Shown here: positions 8,056 through 15,864 of the stretch, piece by piece
How the letters are laid out: every line of letters starts with the position of its first letter
How positions within the stretch are numbered: position 1 is the stretch's first letter
DNA from: Variovorax sp. dw_308
GTDB taxonomy: Bacteria; Pseudomonadota; Gammaproteobacteria; Burkholderiales; Burkholderiaceae_C
Reading direction: 5' to 3'
DNA: 64,000 nucleotides
Assembly: GCF_019207085.1 (NCBI RefSeq)
Contig: NZ_JAATOM010000022.1
Span: 46,370-110,369 of the forward strand
Program-made: the position numbers and the translations under genes
Notes under the pieces: generated by a model
The model's database searches: none
Seen by the model: the letters and a program-made list of their open reading frames with translations, nothing else
Told to the model about the DNA's origin: nothing

Positions 8056-8481
8056 ATGACCACCGCACTCGACAAGGTTCTCTACACCGCTGAAGCCCAC
8101 ACCACCGGCGGCCGCGACGGCGCCGGCAAATCCAGCGACGGCGCCATCGACGTCAAGCTGAGTTCGCCCGGTTCGGGCAAGCCGGGCACGAACCCCGAGC
8201 AGCTCTTCGCAGTCGGCTATGCCGCCTGCTTCATCGGCGCCATGAAGGCGGTCGGCCCGAAGATCAGCGTCAAGGTGCCGGACGACGTGGCGATCGACTC
8301 CAAGGTCTCGCTCGGCCCGATCAACGGCGGCGCCGCCTACGGCATCGCGGTCACGCTGGGCATCACGCTGCCCGGCCTGGACGACGCGCAGAAGAAGCTG
8401 CTGGTCGAAACCGCGCACAAGGTCTGCCCCTATTCGAACGCCACCCGTGGCAACATCGACGTGAACCTCGAAATCGTCTGA
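8056..8481 (+). CDS. ohr: Organic hydroperoxide resistance peroxidase Ohr
   Basis: This 141-residue Ohr/OsmC-family thiol peroxidase detoxifies organic and fatty-acid hydroperoxides in the cytoplasm using lipoylated proteins. The two active-site cysteines are present: Cys58 in AVGYAACFIGAM and Cys124 in HKVCPYSNAT. The supporting Arg20 (TTGGRDG) and Glu48 (NPEQLF) are also there. The start at 8056 is preceded by AAGGAACGACACGAC; an upstream ATG at 8014 would add 14 residues not usual in Ohr. A strong terminator follows. Its usual repressor OhrR is represented only by the remnant just upstream, so local peroxide control may be lost. Confidence 0.95.
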   Translation: MTTALDKVLYTAEAHTTGGRDGAGKSSDGAIDVKLSSPGSGKPGTNPEQLFAVGYAACFIGAMKAVGPKISVKVPDDVAIDSKVSLGPINGGAAYGIAVTLGITLPGLDDAQKKLLVETAHKVCPYSNATRGNIDVNLEIV

Positions 8482-8499
8482 TCTTCAACTGATTTCGGC

Positions 8500-8538
8500 G
8501 CCCCGGCCGTCGCCCTCGAGGCGGCCGGGGCTTTTTTT
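8500..8538 (+). terminator. Rho-independent terminator of ohr
   Basis: A perfect 10-bp stem, GCCCCGGCCG (8500-8509) with CGGCCGGGGC (8522-8531), is followed at once by seven T residues. It begins 18 bases after the ohr stop codon. Confidence 0.9.
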
Positions 8539-8664
8539 CGAGCGCTGCCCTCAAGGGTGCGCGGATGCGACCTCGCAATCAAGCGCAGGGCAAGGCGATC
8601 CAACGCCGTCATGCGTTTGATTGCGAAGTCGTATAAGGTTCGGGGCCATCGCGGAGACCACCCC

Positions 8665-9765
8665 ATGACCACCACCCTGCTCGCCCGCAAGGACGCCTTG
8701 CCCACCGCGCGCCTGCGCACCAGCGCGGACGTGCCGCTGGCAGAAGGCCAAGTCCGGGTCCGCATCGACACCTTCGCCCTCACGTCCAACAACATCACCC
8801 ACGCCGCCTTCGGCGCGGCGATGAGCTACTGGAACTTCTTTCCGAGCGGGGAGGATGGCTGGGGCGTGATCCCGGTGTGGGGCTTCGGCACCGTGGTGCA
8901 GTCGCTGAACCCGGGCGTGGCCGTGGGCGAGCGCCTCTACGGCTACTTCCCGATGGCCGACCAGGTGGTGCTGCAGGCCGACCGGCTCAAGCCCGAAAGC
9001 TTCGTCGATGCCGCGCCGCACCGGGCCGAACTGCACGGCGTCTACAACCGCTACATGCGCTGCAGCGCAGATCCGATCTACACCGCCGACAGCGAGGACG
9101 TGCAGGCGCTGCTGCGCCCGCTGTTCACCACCTCATGGCTGATCGACGACTTCCTGGCGGAGAACGACTTCTTCGGCGCGGACACGGTGCTGCTGTCCAG
9201 CGCATCGAGCAAGACGGCCTACGGCACCGCCTTCATGCTGGCGCAGCGCGAGGGCATCGAGGTGATCGGGTTGACCTCGCCCGGCAACAAGCTGTTCTGC
9301 GAAAGCCTGGGCTGCTACAGCCGCGTGGTCGGCTACGACGAGCTGGACCAGATCCCGACCGACGCGGCCTGCGTGTACGTCGACTTCGCCGGCAACGCGG
9401 CCTTCCGGCTGGAGGTCCACACGCGCTTCGTCAACCTGAAGTTCAGCAGCTCGATCGGCGGCACGCATGTGGAGCAACTGGGCGGCGCGAAGAACCTGCC
9501 CGGGCCCAAGGCGACGCTCTTCTTCGCACAGGCGCAGATCAAGAAGCGCAGCGAGGACTGGGGCGCCGCGGAACTCAACCGCAAGCTGCTGGAGGCCTGG
9601 CACGAGTTCACCACGCAGGTGACCGATCCGGCGGGTCCCTGGCTGGTGGCCGACCATCATCGCGGCCCCGACGGCGTGCACGCGGCCTACCTGGAGGTGC
9701 TCGGCGGCAAGAGCCATCCGCGCGTAGGGCACATGCTGTCGTTGATCAAACCGGCGGCGACCTGA
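8665..9765 (+). CDS. DUF2855 family protein (MDR-like fold)
   Basis: This 366-residue cytosolic protein has the pattern of DUF2855, distantly related to medium-chain reductases. It opens with LARKDALPTARLRT and ADVPLAEGQVRVRIDTFALT, then SNNITHAAFG, a GWGVIPVWGFGTVVQS beta-rich segment, and a Rossmann-like stretch VLLSSASSKTAYGTAFMLAQ followed by IGLTSPGNKLFCESLGCYS. The biochemical function of the family is not established. The ATG at 8665 fits the family start; 36 upstream in-frame codons were left out. Its last 20 bases overlap the 3' end of the opposite-strand mutarotase gene. Confidence 0.8.
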   Translation: MTTTLLARKDALPTARLRTSADVPLAEGQVRVRIDTFALTSNNITHAAFGAAMSYWNFFPSGEDGWGVIPVWGFGTVVQSLNPGVAVGERLYGYFPMADQVVLQADRLKPESFVDAAPHRAELHGVYNRYMRCSADPIYTADSEDVQALLRPLFTTSWLIDDFLAENDFFGADTVLLSSASSKTAYGTAFMLAQREGIEVIGLTSPGNKLFCESLGCYSRVVGYDELDQIPTDAACVYVDFAGNAAFRLEVHTRFVNLKFSSSIGGTHVEQLGGAKNLPGPKATLFFAQAQIKKRSEDWGAAELNRKLLEAWHEFTTQVTDPAGPWLVADHHRGPDGVHAAYLEVLGGKSHPRVGHMLSLIKPAAT

Positions 9766-10090
9766 AGTCGAACACCTTCTTCAGTTCGATCCACTTGCTG
9801 CCGGCCGGCGTCCACGGCGTGGGCGCCTGGAACTTCCACATGAGCGCCTCCCAGTCGACTAGCACCGGATCGGACTCGCTCGCCGCCTGCATGCGCGCCG
9901 CGTCGTAGACCGCATCGTCGGTGTGCATCACCATGACCATGCGCGTGCCGAGCCGGTAGATCTTCATCTCCGACACGCCGTGGCGCCGCAGGTGCGCCTG
10001 CACCTCGGGCCACACGGCGCGGTGGTGCGCCTCGTACTCGGCAATGAGCGCCGGGTCGTCCTTCAGGTCGAGTGCGAGGACGTGCTGCAT
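9746..10090 (-). CDS. L-rhamnose/L-fucose mutarotase (RhaM-type, DUF718)
   Basis: This 114-residue protein of the RhaM/FucU-like mutarotase family interconverts alpha and beta anomers of a 6-deoxyhexose. Typical features are ALDLKDDPALIAEYEAHHRAVWPEV near the N-terminus (active-site His and acidic residues), YRLGTRMVMVMHTDD in the middle, and the tryptophan-rich C-terminus WEALMWKFQ and KWIELKKVFDF. It is the last gene of the sugar ABC operon, 14 bp after the binding protein, which fits a role in sugar entry into the non-phosphorylative L-fucose or L-rhamnose pathway. The exact sugar is not determined. Confidence 0.85.
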   Translation of the reverse strand: MQHVLALDLKDDPALIAEYEAHHRAVWPEVQAHLRRHGVSEMKIYRLGTRMVMVMHTDDAVYDAARMQAASESDPVLVDWEALMWKFQAPTPWTPAGSKWIELKKVFDFRSPPV

Positions 10091-10104
10091 GGCCTGGTCG
10101 CGGT

Positions 10105-11043
10105 TCAGTCGTACAGGACCGCGGCGATCTTCGGATCGGCGATGTTGCTCTTGTCGTACCAGTAGAAGCCGGTGTCGATCACCTTCGGCAAGGTCTCGCC
10201 CTTCAGCGCCTTCACCGCCGCCTCGACCGTCTTGTAGCCGATGCCCACCGGGTTCTGCGTGATCGCCCCGGCCATGGTGCCGTCCTTGATCGCGTCCTTC
10301 TGCTGCTTGCCCGAGTCGTAGCCGACGATGACGATCTTGCGCTTGGTCTCCTTGGCTGCATTGACCACGCCAATGGCCGAGCCCTCGTTGGCGCCGAACA
10401 TGCCCTTCAAGTTGGGCGAGGCCTGCAGGATCGACTTGGCGATCTCGGTGGACTTGAGCTGGTCGCCGCCGCCGTATTGGACGCTGACGATCTTGATGTT
10501 CGGGTAGGTCGACTTCATGCGATCGACGAAGCCGTCACGCCGGTCGACGCCGGTGCGGCTGGTCTGGTCATGCACCACCAGCGCCACTTCGCCGGACTTG
10601 CCGATCAGCTCGGCCATCTTGTCCGCGGCCAACGCTGCGGCCGCCTTGTTGTCGGTGGTGGCGGTGGTCACGGGGATGTCGCTGTCTACGCCCGAGTCGA
10701 ACGCGACCACCGGGATCTTCGCGGCCTGCGCCTTCTTCAGCAGCGGGATCGCGGCCTTGCTGTCGAGCGCGGCAAAGCCCAGCGCCTGGGGCTTCTTGGC
10801 GAGCGCGGCGGACAGCATGTCGATCTGCTTGTCGACCATCGCCTCGGTCTCGGGGCCTTCGAAGGTGACCTTGACCTTGTAGTCCTTCGCGGCCTGGTCG
10901 GCGCCCTGCTTCACCGCTTGCCAGAACTGGTGCTGGAAGCCCTTGGACACCAGCGGGATGTAGACCTCTTGCGCCATCGCTACGCCGCTCAGGCCGAGGG
11001 ATGCGGCCAGCACCGCGGCGATGTTCACTGCTCTTCTCTTCAT
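10105..11043 (-). CDS. Periplasmic sugar-binding protein of ABC importer (RbsB-type)
   Basis: This 312-residue protein has a signal peptide (MKRRAVNIAAVLAASLGLSG, cleavage near AMAQ-E) and the type I periplasmic binding fold (peripla_BP_4). Signposts are IPLVSKGFQHQFWQAVKQGA near the mature N-terminus, AALDSKAAIPLLKKAQAAKI, VVAFDSGVDS, and GMFGANEGSAIGVVNAAKE in the second lobe. It should deliver a monosaccharide to the permease and ATPase encoded upstream. A 152-bp gap containing a large stem-loop (11087-11211) separates it from the permease. That arrangement could set a different expression level for this abundant component. Confidence 0.9.
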   Translation of the reverse strand: MKRRAVNIAAVLAASLGLSGVAMAQEVYIPLVSKGFQHQFWQAVKQGADQAAKDYKVKVTFEGPETEAMVDKQIDMLSAALAKKPQALGFAALDSKAAIPLLKKAQAAKIPVVAFDSGVDSDIPVTTATTDNKAAAALAADKMAELIGKSGEVALVVHDQTSRTGVDRRDGFVDRMKSTYPNIKIVSVQYGGGDQLKSTEIAKSILQASPNLKGMFGANEGSAIGVVNAAKETKRKIVIVGYDSGKQQKDAIKDGTMAGAITQNPVGIGYKTVEAAVKALKGETLPKVIDTGFYWYDKSNIADPKIAAVLYD

Positions 11044-11086
11044 GCTTCGTGTCTCCGTTGGGTTAAGGATTCGATATGCACAGGCC

Positions 11087-11211
11087 CCGAAGACGTGAAG
11101 AAATCGTAGCGAGCGCCCCGAGGTCGCGCCGAGGACCGGAACCGTATATCAATACGGTGAGGACCGGAGGTGCGAGATCGGGACGCGCAGTAGATTTATT
11201 CACGTCTTCGG
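11087..11211. repeat. Structured repeat family A, copy 1 (large stem-loop between permease and binding protein)
   Basis: A 13-bp perfect inverted repeat, CCGAAGACGTGAA (11087-11099) and TTCACGTCTTCGG (11199-11211), is extended after one mismatch by AAATC/GATTT. Inside are the invariant stretches TCGTAGCGAG and CGCAGTAGA shared with copy 2 at 30072, then a further long imperfect stem (11113-11130 with 11169-11186) and an apical hairpin ACCGTAT/ATACGGT flanked by two copies of GAGGACCGGA (11131-11140, 11159-11168). The outer arm encodes the last codons and stop of the permease. Confidence 0.75.
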
Positions 11212-12224
11212 CGCAGGATGTCCATGTAGACGGCCAGGATGATGATGACGCCGGTCACCACCGTCTGCCACTCCTGCGCCACCGACATGATGCGCAGTCC
11301 GTTGGTCAGCACGCTCATGATGAACGCGCCGATGATGGTGCCGATGATGGTGCCCGTGCCCCCGCTGAGCGAGGTGCCGCCAATGACCACGGCCGCAATT
11401 GCGTCCAGTTCGTAGCCTTGCCCCAGCGCCGGCTGCGCCGAGTTGAGGCGCGAGGCGATCAGCAGGCCGGCGATGCCGCAGATCGCGCCGCTCACCGAAT
11501 ACACCACGATCTTCCAGAAGTCGACGTTCACGCCCGACAGGCGCACCGCCTCCTCGTTGCTGCCCAGCGCGAATGTGTAGCGGCCCAGCACGGACTTGTT
11601 GAGCACGATGCTCGCGACCACCGCCACGATGAACAGGATCAGCACCGCGTTCGGAATGGGCAGCGCCGGGATCAGGTCGCCGATCAGTGACTCCTGCGAG
11701 ATGTAGGTGAAGCCCGGCGTGTCGTTGAAGTAGATCGGCTTGGTGCCCGAGATGACCAGCGACAGGCCCTTGAGCAGCATCATCATCCCGAGCGTCGCGA
11801 TGAAGGGCGGCACCTTGAGCTTGGCGATCAGCACGCCCGACGTGAAGCCGCACAGCGCGCCGAAGAGGATCGCGGCGGCAACACCCAACGCGAGCGGCAA
11901 GCCCCAGTAGGTGAGCACCACGCCCGCCATCACCGCGCAGAAGGTCATCATCGTGCCCACCGACAGGTCGATGCCGCCGGTGACGATCACGAAGGTGCAG
12001 GCGATCGCCAGCACGCCGTTCACGGCCGTGGCCTGCAGGATCGCGACCATGTTGTCGGTCTGCATGAAGTTCGACGAGGCGAAGCTGAAGAAGATCATCA
12101 GCACCAGCAGGCTCGCGAAGGCCAGCAGCTTCTGCCGCGTGGCCGGTCGGAACAGGCGGGCCGCGATGCCCGATGAAGGTGTGGCGGGGGGCGAGGAAGC
12201 AGTGGTGGTGGGGTTGTTAGCCAT
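11196..12224 (-). CDS. Sugar ABC transporter permease (RbsC-type)
   Basis: This 342-residue polytopic inner-membrane protein belongs to the BPD_transp_2 family. Typical sequence includes FVIVTGGIDLSVGTMMTFCA near residue 80, KLKVPPFIATLGMMMLLKGL near 135, YTFALGSNEEAVRLSGVNVD near 216, and IAAVVIGGTSLSGGTGTIIG near 275, the cytoplasmic loop that contacts the ATPase. About eight to ten hydrophobic helices are visible. It starts 9 bp after the ATPase stop on the minus strand and ends inside the arm of the stem-loop at 11087-11211, whose arm codes for its RRRRE tail. Confidence 0.9.
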   Translation of the reverse strand: MANNPTTTASSPPATPSSGIAARLFRPATRQKLLAFASLLVLMIFFSFASSNFMQTDNMVAILQATAVNGVLAIACTFVIVTGGIDLSVGTMMTFCAVMAGVVLTYWGLPLALGVAAAILFGALCGFTSGVLIAKLKVPPFIATLGMMMLLKGLSLVISGTKPIYFNDTPGFTYISQESLIGDLIPALPIPNAVLILFIVAVVASIVLNKSVLGRYTFALGSNEEAVRLSGVNVDFWKIVVYSVSGAICGIAGLLIASRLNSAQPALGQGYELDAIAAVVIGGTSLSGGTGTIIGTIIGAFIMSVLTNGLRIMSVAQEWQTVVTGVIIILAVYMDILRRRRE

Positions 12225-12233
12225 GGAAACGCT

Positions 12234-13748
12234 TCAGGCGGCGGTGGTCGTGCTTTCGCGCAGGGTGGCCAGGTGCATGATCTTTTCCTGCGTGGCCTCG
12301 TGGGCCTTCAGTTCGCCGGTGATGCGGCCCTCGCACATCACCAGGATGCGGTGGCTCATCCGCAGCACCTCGGGCAGTTCCGAGGAAATCATCACGATCG
12401 CCTTGCCCTGCGCGGCGAGCGCGTTGAGCAGCTTGTAGATCTCGCTCTTGGCGCCGACGTCGATGCCGCGCGTGGGCTCGTCGAAGAACAGGATGTCGCA
12501 GTCGCGCAGCAGCCACTTGGCAATCACGATCTTCTGCTGGTTGCCGCCCGACAGCAGGCGCACCAACTGCTGCACCGATGGGGTCTTGATGCTGAGCTGC
12601 CGGACGTAGTCCTTCGCGGTCTTCCCGATCGCGCCTTGGTCGATGAACATGCCGGCGCGGGTGAAGCGCCTGAGGCTGGCCAGCGCCACGTTGGTCTCGA
12701 CATCGAGTCCCGTGGCCAGGCCGAAATGCTTGCGGTCTTCCGACAGGTAGCCGATGCCGTGGCCCACTGCGTCCTGCGGCGAGTGGATGGTCACGCGCTT
12801 GCCGTGCACCTCGATTTCGCCGGCATCGATGGGGTCGGCGCCGAACACGGCGCGCGCCACCTCCGTACGGCCTGCGCCCATGAGGCCGGCAAAGCCGAGG
12901 ATCTCGCCCTTGCGCAGCGTGAAGCCCACGTCCTTGATGGCGGCGCCGCGCCGCAGGCCCCTGACCGCCAGCACGACCGGGTTGGCCGAGGTGTCCGGGA
13001 TGTCCGGCACTTCCTGGCTCAGCTCGCGGCCGACCATCATGCTGATGATCGACTGCATCGGCGTGGTGGCCATCGGCACGGTGGCGATGTACTGGCCGTC
13101 GCGCATGATCGTCACGCGGTCGGCGATCTGGCGCAGCTCGTCCATCTTGTGCGAGATGTAAACGATGCCCACGCCCTCGGCCTGCAACTGGCGCACGACG
13201 CGAAACAGCTCCTCGATCTCGGCGTTGTTCAACGCGGCGGTCGGCTCATCCATGATCAGCACGCGCGAGTCGAAGGAGAGCGCCTTGGCAATCTCGACCA
13301 TCTGCTGCTTCGCCACCGTGAGGTCGCCGACCTGCGTGCGCGGGTCGAGCTTCAGGTGCAGGCGCTGGAAGATCGTGTCGGCCTTGGCGTTGAGCGCGTC
13401 CTCGTCGAGGAACACGCCGAAGCGCCCGCGCGGCTCGCGGCCGATGAAGATGTTCTGCGCGGCGCTCAGGTGGTTCATCAGGTTGAGTTCCTGATGCACG
13501 ATGCCGATGCCCAGCGCCTGTGCGGCACGTGGACTCTCGACGTCGACGGGCTTGCCGTCGACGAGGATTTCGCCTTCGTCCTTGCGGTAGACGCCGGCCA
13601 GCACCTTCATCAGCGTCGACTTGCCCGCGCCGTTCTCGCCCATGAGCGCATGCACTTCGCCGGGCAGCAACTCGAACTGCGCGCGGTCAAGGGCGCGCAC
13701 GCCGGGGAAGGACTTGCTGAGGTTGCGGATGACGACGATGGGGGTCAT
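12234..13748 (-). CDS. Sugar ABC transporter ATPase, two fused nucleotide-binding domains (RbsA/MglA-type)
   Basis: This 504-residue protein powers import of a monosaccharide. Domain 1 has Walker A GENGAGKST (about residue 37) and Walker B VLIMDEPTAAL. Domain 2 has the degenerate P-loop GLMGAGRTEVARA, the signature LSGGNQQKIVIAKWL and Walker B FFDEPTRGIDVGAKSE. This asymmetric two-domain plan is the norm for RbsA-like ATPases. The ATG at 13748 overlaps the stop of the upstream hydrolase gene as ATGA, implying translational coupling. A much longer in-frame reading to 14081 was rejected because it is antisense to the hydrolase and lacks domain content. Confidence 0.93.
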   Translation of the reverse strand: MTPIVVIRNLSKSFPGVRALDRAQFELLPGEVHALMGENGAGKSTLMKVLAGVYRKDEGEILVDGKPVDVESPRAAQALGIGIVHQELNLMNHLSAAQNIFIGREPRGRFGVFLDEDALNAKADTIFQRLHLKLDPRTQVGDLTVAKQQMVEIAKALSFDSRVLIMDEPTAALNNAEIEELFRVVRQLQAEGVGIVYISHKMDELRQIADRVTIMRDGQYIATVPMATTPMQSIISMMVGRELSQEVPDIPDTSANPVVLAVRGLRRGAAIKDVGFTLRKGEILGFAGLMGAGRTEVARAVFGADPIDAGEIEVHGKRVTIHSPQDAVGHGIGYLSEDRKHFGLATGLDVETNVALASLRRFTRAGMFIDQGAIGKTAKDYVRQLSIKTPSVQQLVRLLSGGNQQKIVIAKWLLRDCDILFFDEPTRGIDVGAKSEIYKLLNALAAQGKAIVMISSELPEVLRMSHRILVMCEGRITGELKAHEATQEKIMHLATLRESTTTAA

Positions 13749-14686
13749 TCGGGAATCTGCTCGCTGCGCACCGATGTGCGAGCAGCACCTTGGGGCGACC
13801 GGGCCGCCGGTCGGGGCTCTGCGCTCATCTCCATGCCGTAGAAACAAGCAGCCGTGCCGTGCCAGACCCGCGCTTGCTCGTCGGGCGACAGTTCGTCGAT
13901 CAGGCTGTCGGCCACGTTGATCCAGTTCGCATAGTCGCTTGCAAGGTTGAGCACGGGCCAGTCGCTGCCCCACATGAGGCGCTCGGGGCCGAAGCAATGG
14001 ATCAGGTGATCCCACACAGGCCGCAATTCCGTAGTGCCGGCACCTTCGGGTGCCTCGGTGAGCAGGCCGGAGAACTTGCAACTCACAAGAGGGTACGCGG
14101 CCAGTTCAGTCATCCGACGGCGCCACTGGCCGACCCAATCGGCATCCCAGCCTTCCACCAACGGCGGCTTGGCGGCATGGTCGATCACCACCGGCAGCTC
14201 GGGCCAGGATTCGACGAAACGCAGCAGCGCGCCCAGGTGTTGCGGCTTGACCAGTGCATCGAAGCGCAGGCCCAGGCGCTGCATCGTGCGGACCGTGTCG
14301 GCATGCGGCGCATGGGCGATCCAGTCGGGGTCGGCAAGGTCCTGCAGCATCGGCCGCACGCCTTTCAGGTGCGGATGCCACTCGGCCCAGCGCGCCAGCG
14401 TGGAGGCCGATTCGGCACGGCCCAGGTCGACCCAACCCACCACGCCGCCGATGAAGCCGGTGGACTCGGCGAGGGCCAGCATGAAGTCGGTCTCTGCTTC
14501 GCTCGGCGCGGCCTGCACCAGCACGGTCTGCGTGACGTGATGGACCTGCAAGGTGGCTTGCAGGTCCGCGGGCAGGAAGTCCCGGTACAGCGGCGCGAGC
14601 TTCGCATCGTCCGCACGCAGCCACCCGTAGTCGCCCCTCGCGGGTCGCCAGAAATGTTGATGCGCGTCAATCCGCCGGATCGTCAT
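13745..14686 (-). CDS. Amidohydrolase, L-fuconolactonase / L-rhamnonolactonase type (COG3618)
   Basis: This 313-residue metal-dependent hydrolase has the amidohydrolase TIM-barrel motifs: DAHQHFW near the N-terminus, the strand-end VVIDHAAKP with its His, CKFSGLLTE, and the C-terminal MWGSDWPVLN with the conserved Asp. COG3618 members hydrolyse aldonolactones such as L-fucono-1,4-lactone or L-rhamnono-lactone. It is the first gene of the ABC/mutarotase operon, consistent with the second step of a non-phosphorylative 6-deoxyhexose pathway; the dehydrogenase, dehydratase and aldolase are not in the window. The ATG at 14686 was chosen; a TTG at 14695 is possible. Confidence 0.8.
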   Translation of the reverse strand: MTIRRIDAHQHFWRPARGDYGWLRADDAKLAPLYRDFLPADLQATLQVHHVTQTVLVQAAPSEAETDFMLALAESTGFIGGVVGWVDLGRAESASTLARWAEWHPHLKGVRPMLQDLADPDWIAHAPHADTVRTMQRLGLRFDALVKPQHLGALLRFVESWPELPVVIDHAAKPPLVEGWDADWVGQWRRRMTELAAYPLVSCKFSGLLTEAPEGAGTTELRPVWDHLIHCFGPERLMWGSDWPVLNLASDYANWINVADSLIDELSPDEQARVWHGTAACFYGMEMSAEPRPAARSPQGAARTSVRSEQIPE

Positions 14687-14800
14687 GGCCGGCAAATTAT
14701 TGAGGAACGCACCTCGGCGCGGGCGCTCGTTGCGCTAGGACTTACCCGCGCCGGTACGTCGGTATCGGTCAGTTCGAGGCCCACGGCGACAATCGGGCCC
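14687..14800. promoter_or_regulatory. Divergent promoter region, sugar operon / srkA
   Basis: This 114-bp gap must carry the promoter of the minus-strand sugar operon and that of srkA. The stretch GGCAAATTATTGAGG at 14691-14705 is AT-rich and could hold a -10 element. No regulator gene for the sugar operon is adjacent. No clear operator palindrome was found. Confidence 0.35.
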
Positions 14801-15829
14801 ATGTCTGCATCCAACGCGCTCGCGCACCCCTACGAGTCACTCACGCCGGACGTGGTGCTCGACGCACTCGCGACGCTCGACCTGCACGGCGACGGCCGCC
14901 TGCAGGCGCTCAGCTCGTACGAGAACCGTGTCTATCAAATCCACCTGGAGGACCGCAGCGTGGTGGTCGCCAAGTTCTACCGGCCGGGCCGCTGGAGCGA
15001 GGCGCAGATCATGGAGGAGCATGGCTTCTCGGCCGAGCTCACCGTCGCCGAGGTGCCCGCGGTCGCCCCGCTTGAACTCAAGGGCGCAACGCTGCACCAG
15101 CATGCCGGCTTCGCGTTCAGCGTCAGCCCCTATCGCGGCGGCAGGCCACCCGAGCTGGACGACTTCGAAGTGCTCGAATGGGTCGGCCGCTTTCTCGCCC
15201 GCATCCACACGGTGGGTGCCAAGAAGCCTTTCAAGACACGGCCCGCGCTGGACTTGCAAAGCTTCGGCATCGCCTCGCGCGACTGGCTGTTGAAGCACGA
15301 CAAGATCCCGCTCGATGTGCAGAGCCTGTGGGAGAAGCACTGCAACGAAGCGCTGGAGATGATCGCGTCGACGGCGCTCTCGACGGACGCCAAAGGCGCC
15401 TTTGGCAACGAGTTCAGGAGCCTGCGCCTGCACGGCGACTGCCATCCCGGCAACATCCTCTGGACCCCGACAGACCGCCCCGGCGGCGGCCCGCATTTCG
15501 TCGACCTGGACGATGCGCGCACCGGCTTCGCGGTGCAGGACCTGTGGATGCTGCTCTCGGGTGATCGGGGCCAGCGCACCGGCCAGCTCAGCGGCCTGCT
15601 GGAAGGCTACGAGCAGTTCCGCGAGTTCGACCGGCGCGAGCTGGCGCTGATCGAACCGCTGCGCACGCTGCGCCTCATCCACTACAGCGCATGGCTGGCA
15701 CGCCGCTGGGAAGACCCGATCTTCCCGATCAACTTCCCATGGTTCGGCTCCAGCGACTACTGGATGGGCCAGGTGCAGATGCTGCAGGACCAGTGCGAAG
15801 CCATGGCGGAGGAGCCGCTCTACGCCTGA
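14801..15829 (+). CDS. srkA: Stress response kinase A (SrkA/YihE)
   Basis: This 342-residue Ser/Thr kinase has a choline-kinase-like fold. SrkA of E. coli counters toxin-driven cell death and acts in envelope and oxidative stress. Seen are SSYENRVYQIHLEDRSVVVAK near residue 38 (glycine-rich/Lys region), the catalytic loop LHGDCHPGNILW near residue 210 and VDLDDARTG near 228 as the metal-binding Asp segment. The C-terminal HYSAWLARRWEDPIFPINFP is also typical. The ATG at 14801 matches the family start; the frame is open 337 codons further upstream only because it is antisense to the hydrolase gene. Confidence 0.9.
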   Translation: MSASNALAHPYESLTPDVVLDALATLDLHGDGRLQALSSYENRVYQIHLEDRSVVVAKFYRPGRWSEAQIMEEHGFSAELTVAEVPAVAPLELKGATLHQHAGFAFSVSPYRGGRPPELDDFEVLEWVGRFLARIHTVGAKKPFKTRPALDLQSFGIASRDWLLKHDKIPLDVQSLWEKHCNEALEMIASTALSTDAKGAFGNEFRSLRLHGDCHPGNILWTPTDRPGGGPHFVDLDDARTGFAVQDLWMLLSGDRGQRTGQLSGLLEGYEQFREFDRRELALIEPLRTLRLIHYSAWLARRWEDPIFPINFPWFGSSDYWMGQVQMLQDQCEAMAEEPLYA

Positions 15830-15846
15830 TGTGGTCTTGCCGCATG

Positions 15847-15862
15847 GGCTCGCGGGCGAGCC
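15847..15862. other. Short stem-loop between convergent genes
   Basis: GGCTCG-CGGG-CGAGCC forms a perfect 6-bp stem with a four-base loop between the convergent srkA and M20 peptidase genes. There is no T-tract, so a role as a terminator is only possible. Confidence 0.3.
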
Positions 15863-15864
15863 AG

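Noticed and set aside
13790..14800. A 337-codon N-terminal extension of srkA
   Set aside because: The extension is antisense to the lactonase gene and has no kinase features. The ATG at 14801 matches the normal SrkA start.
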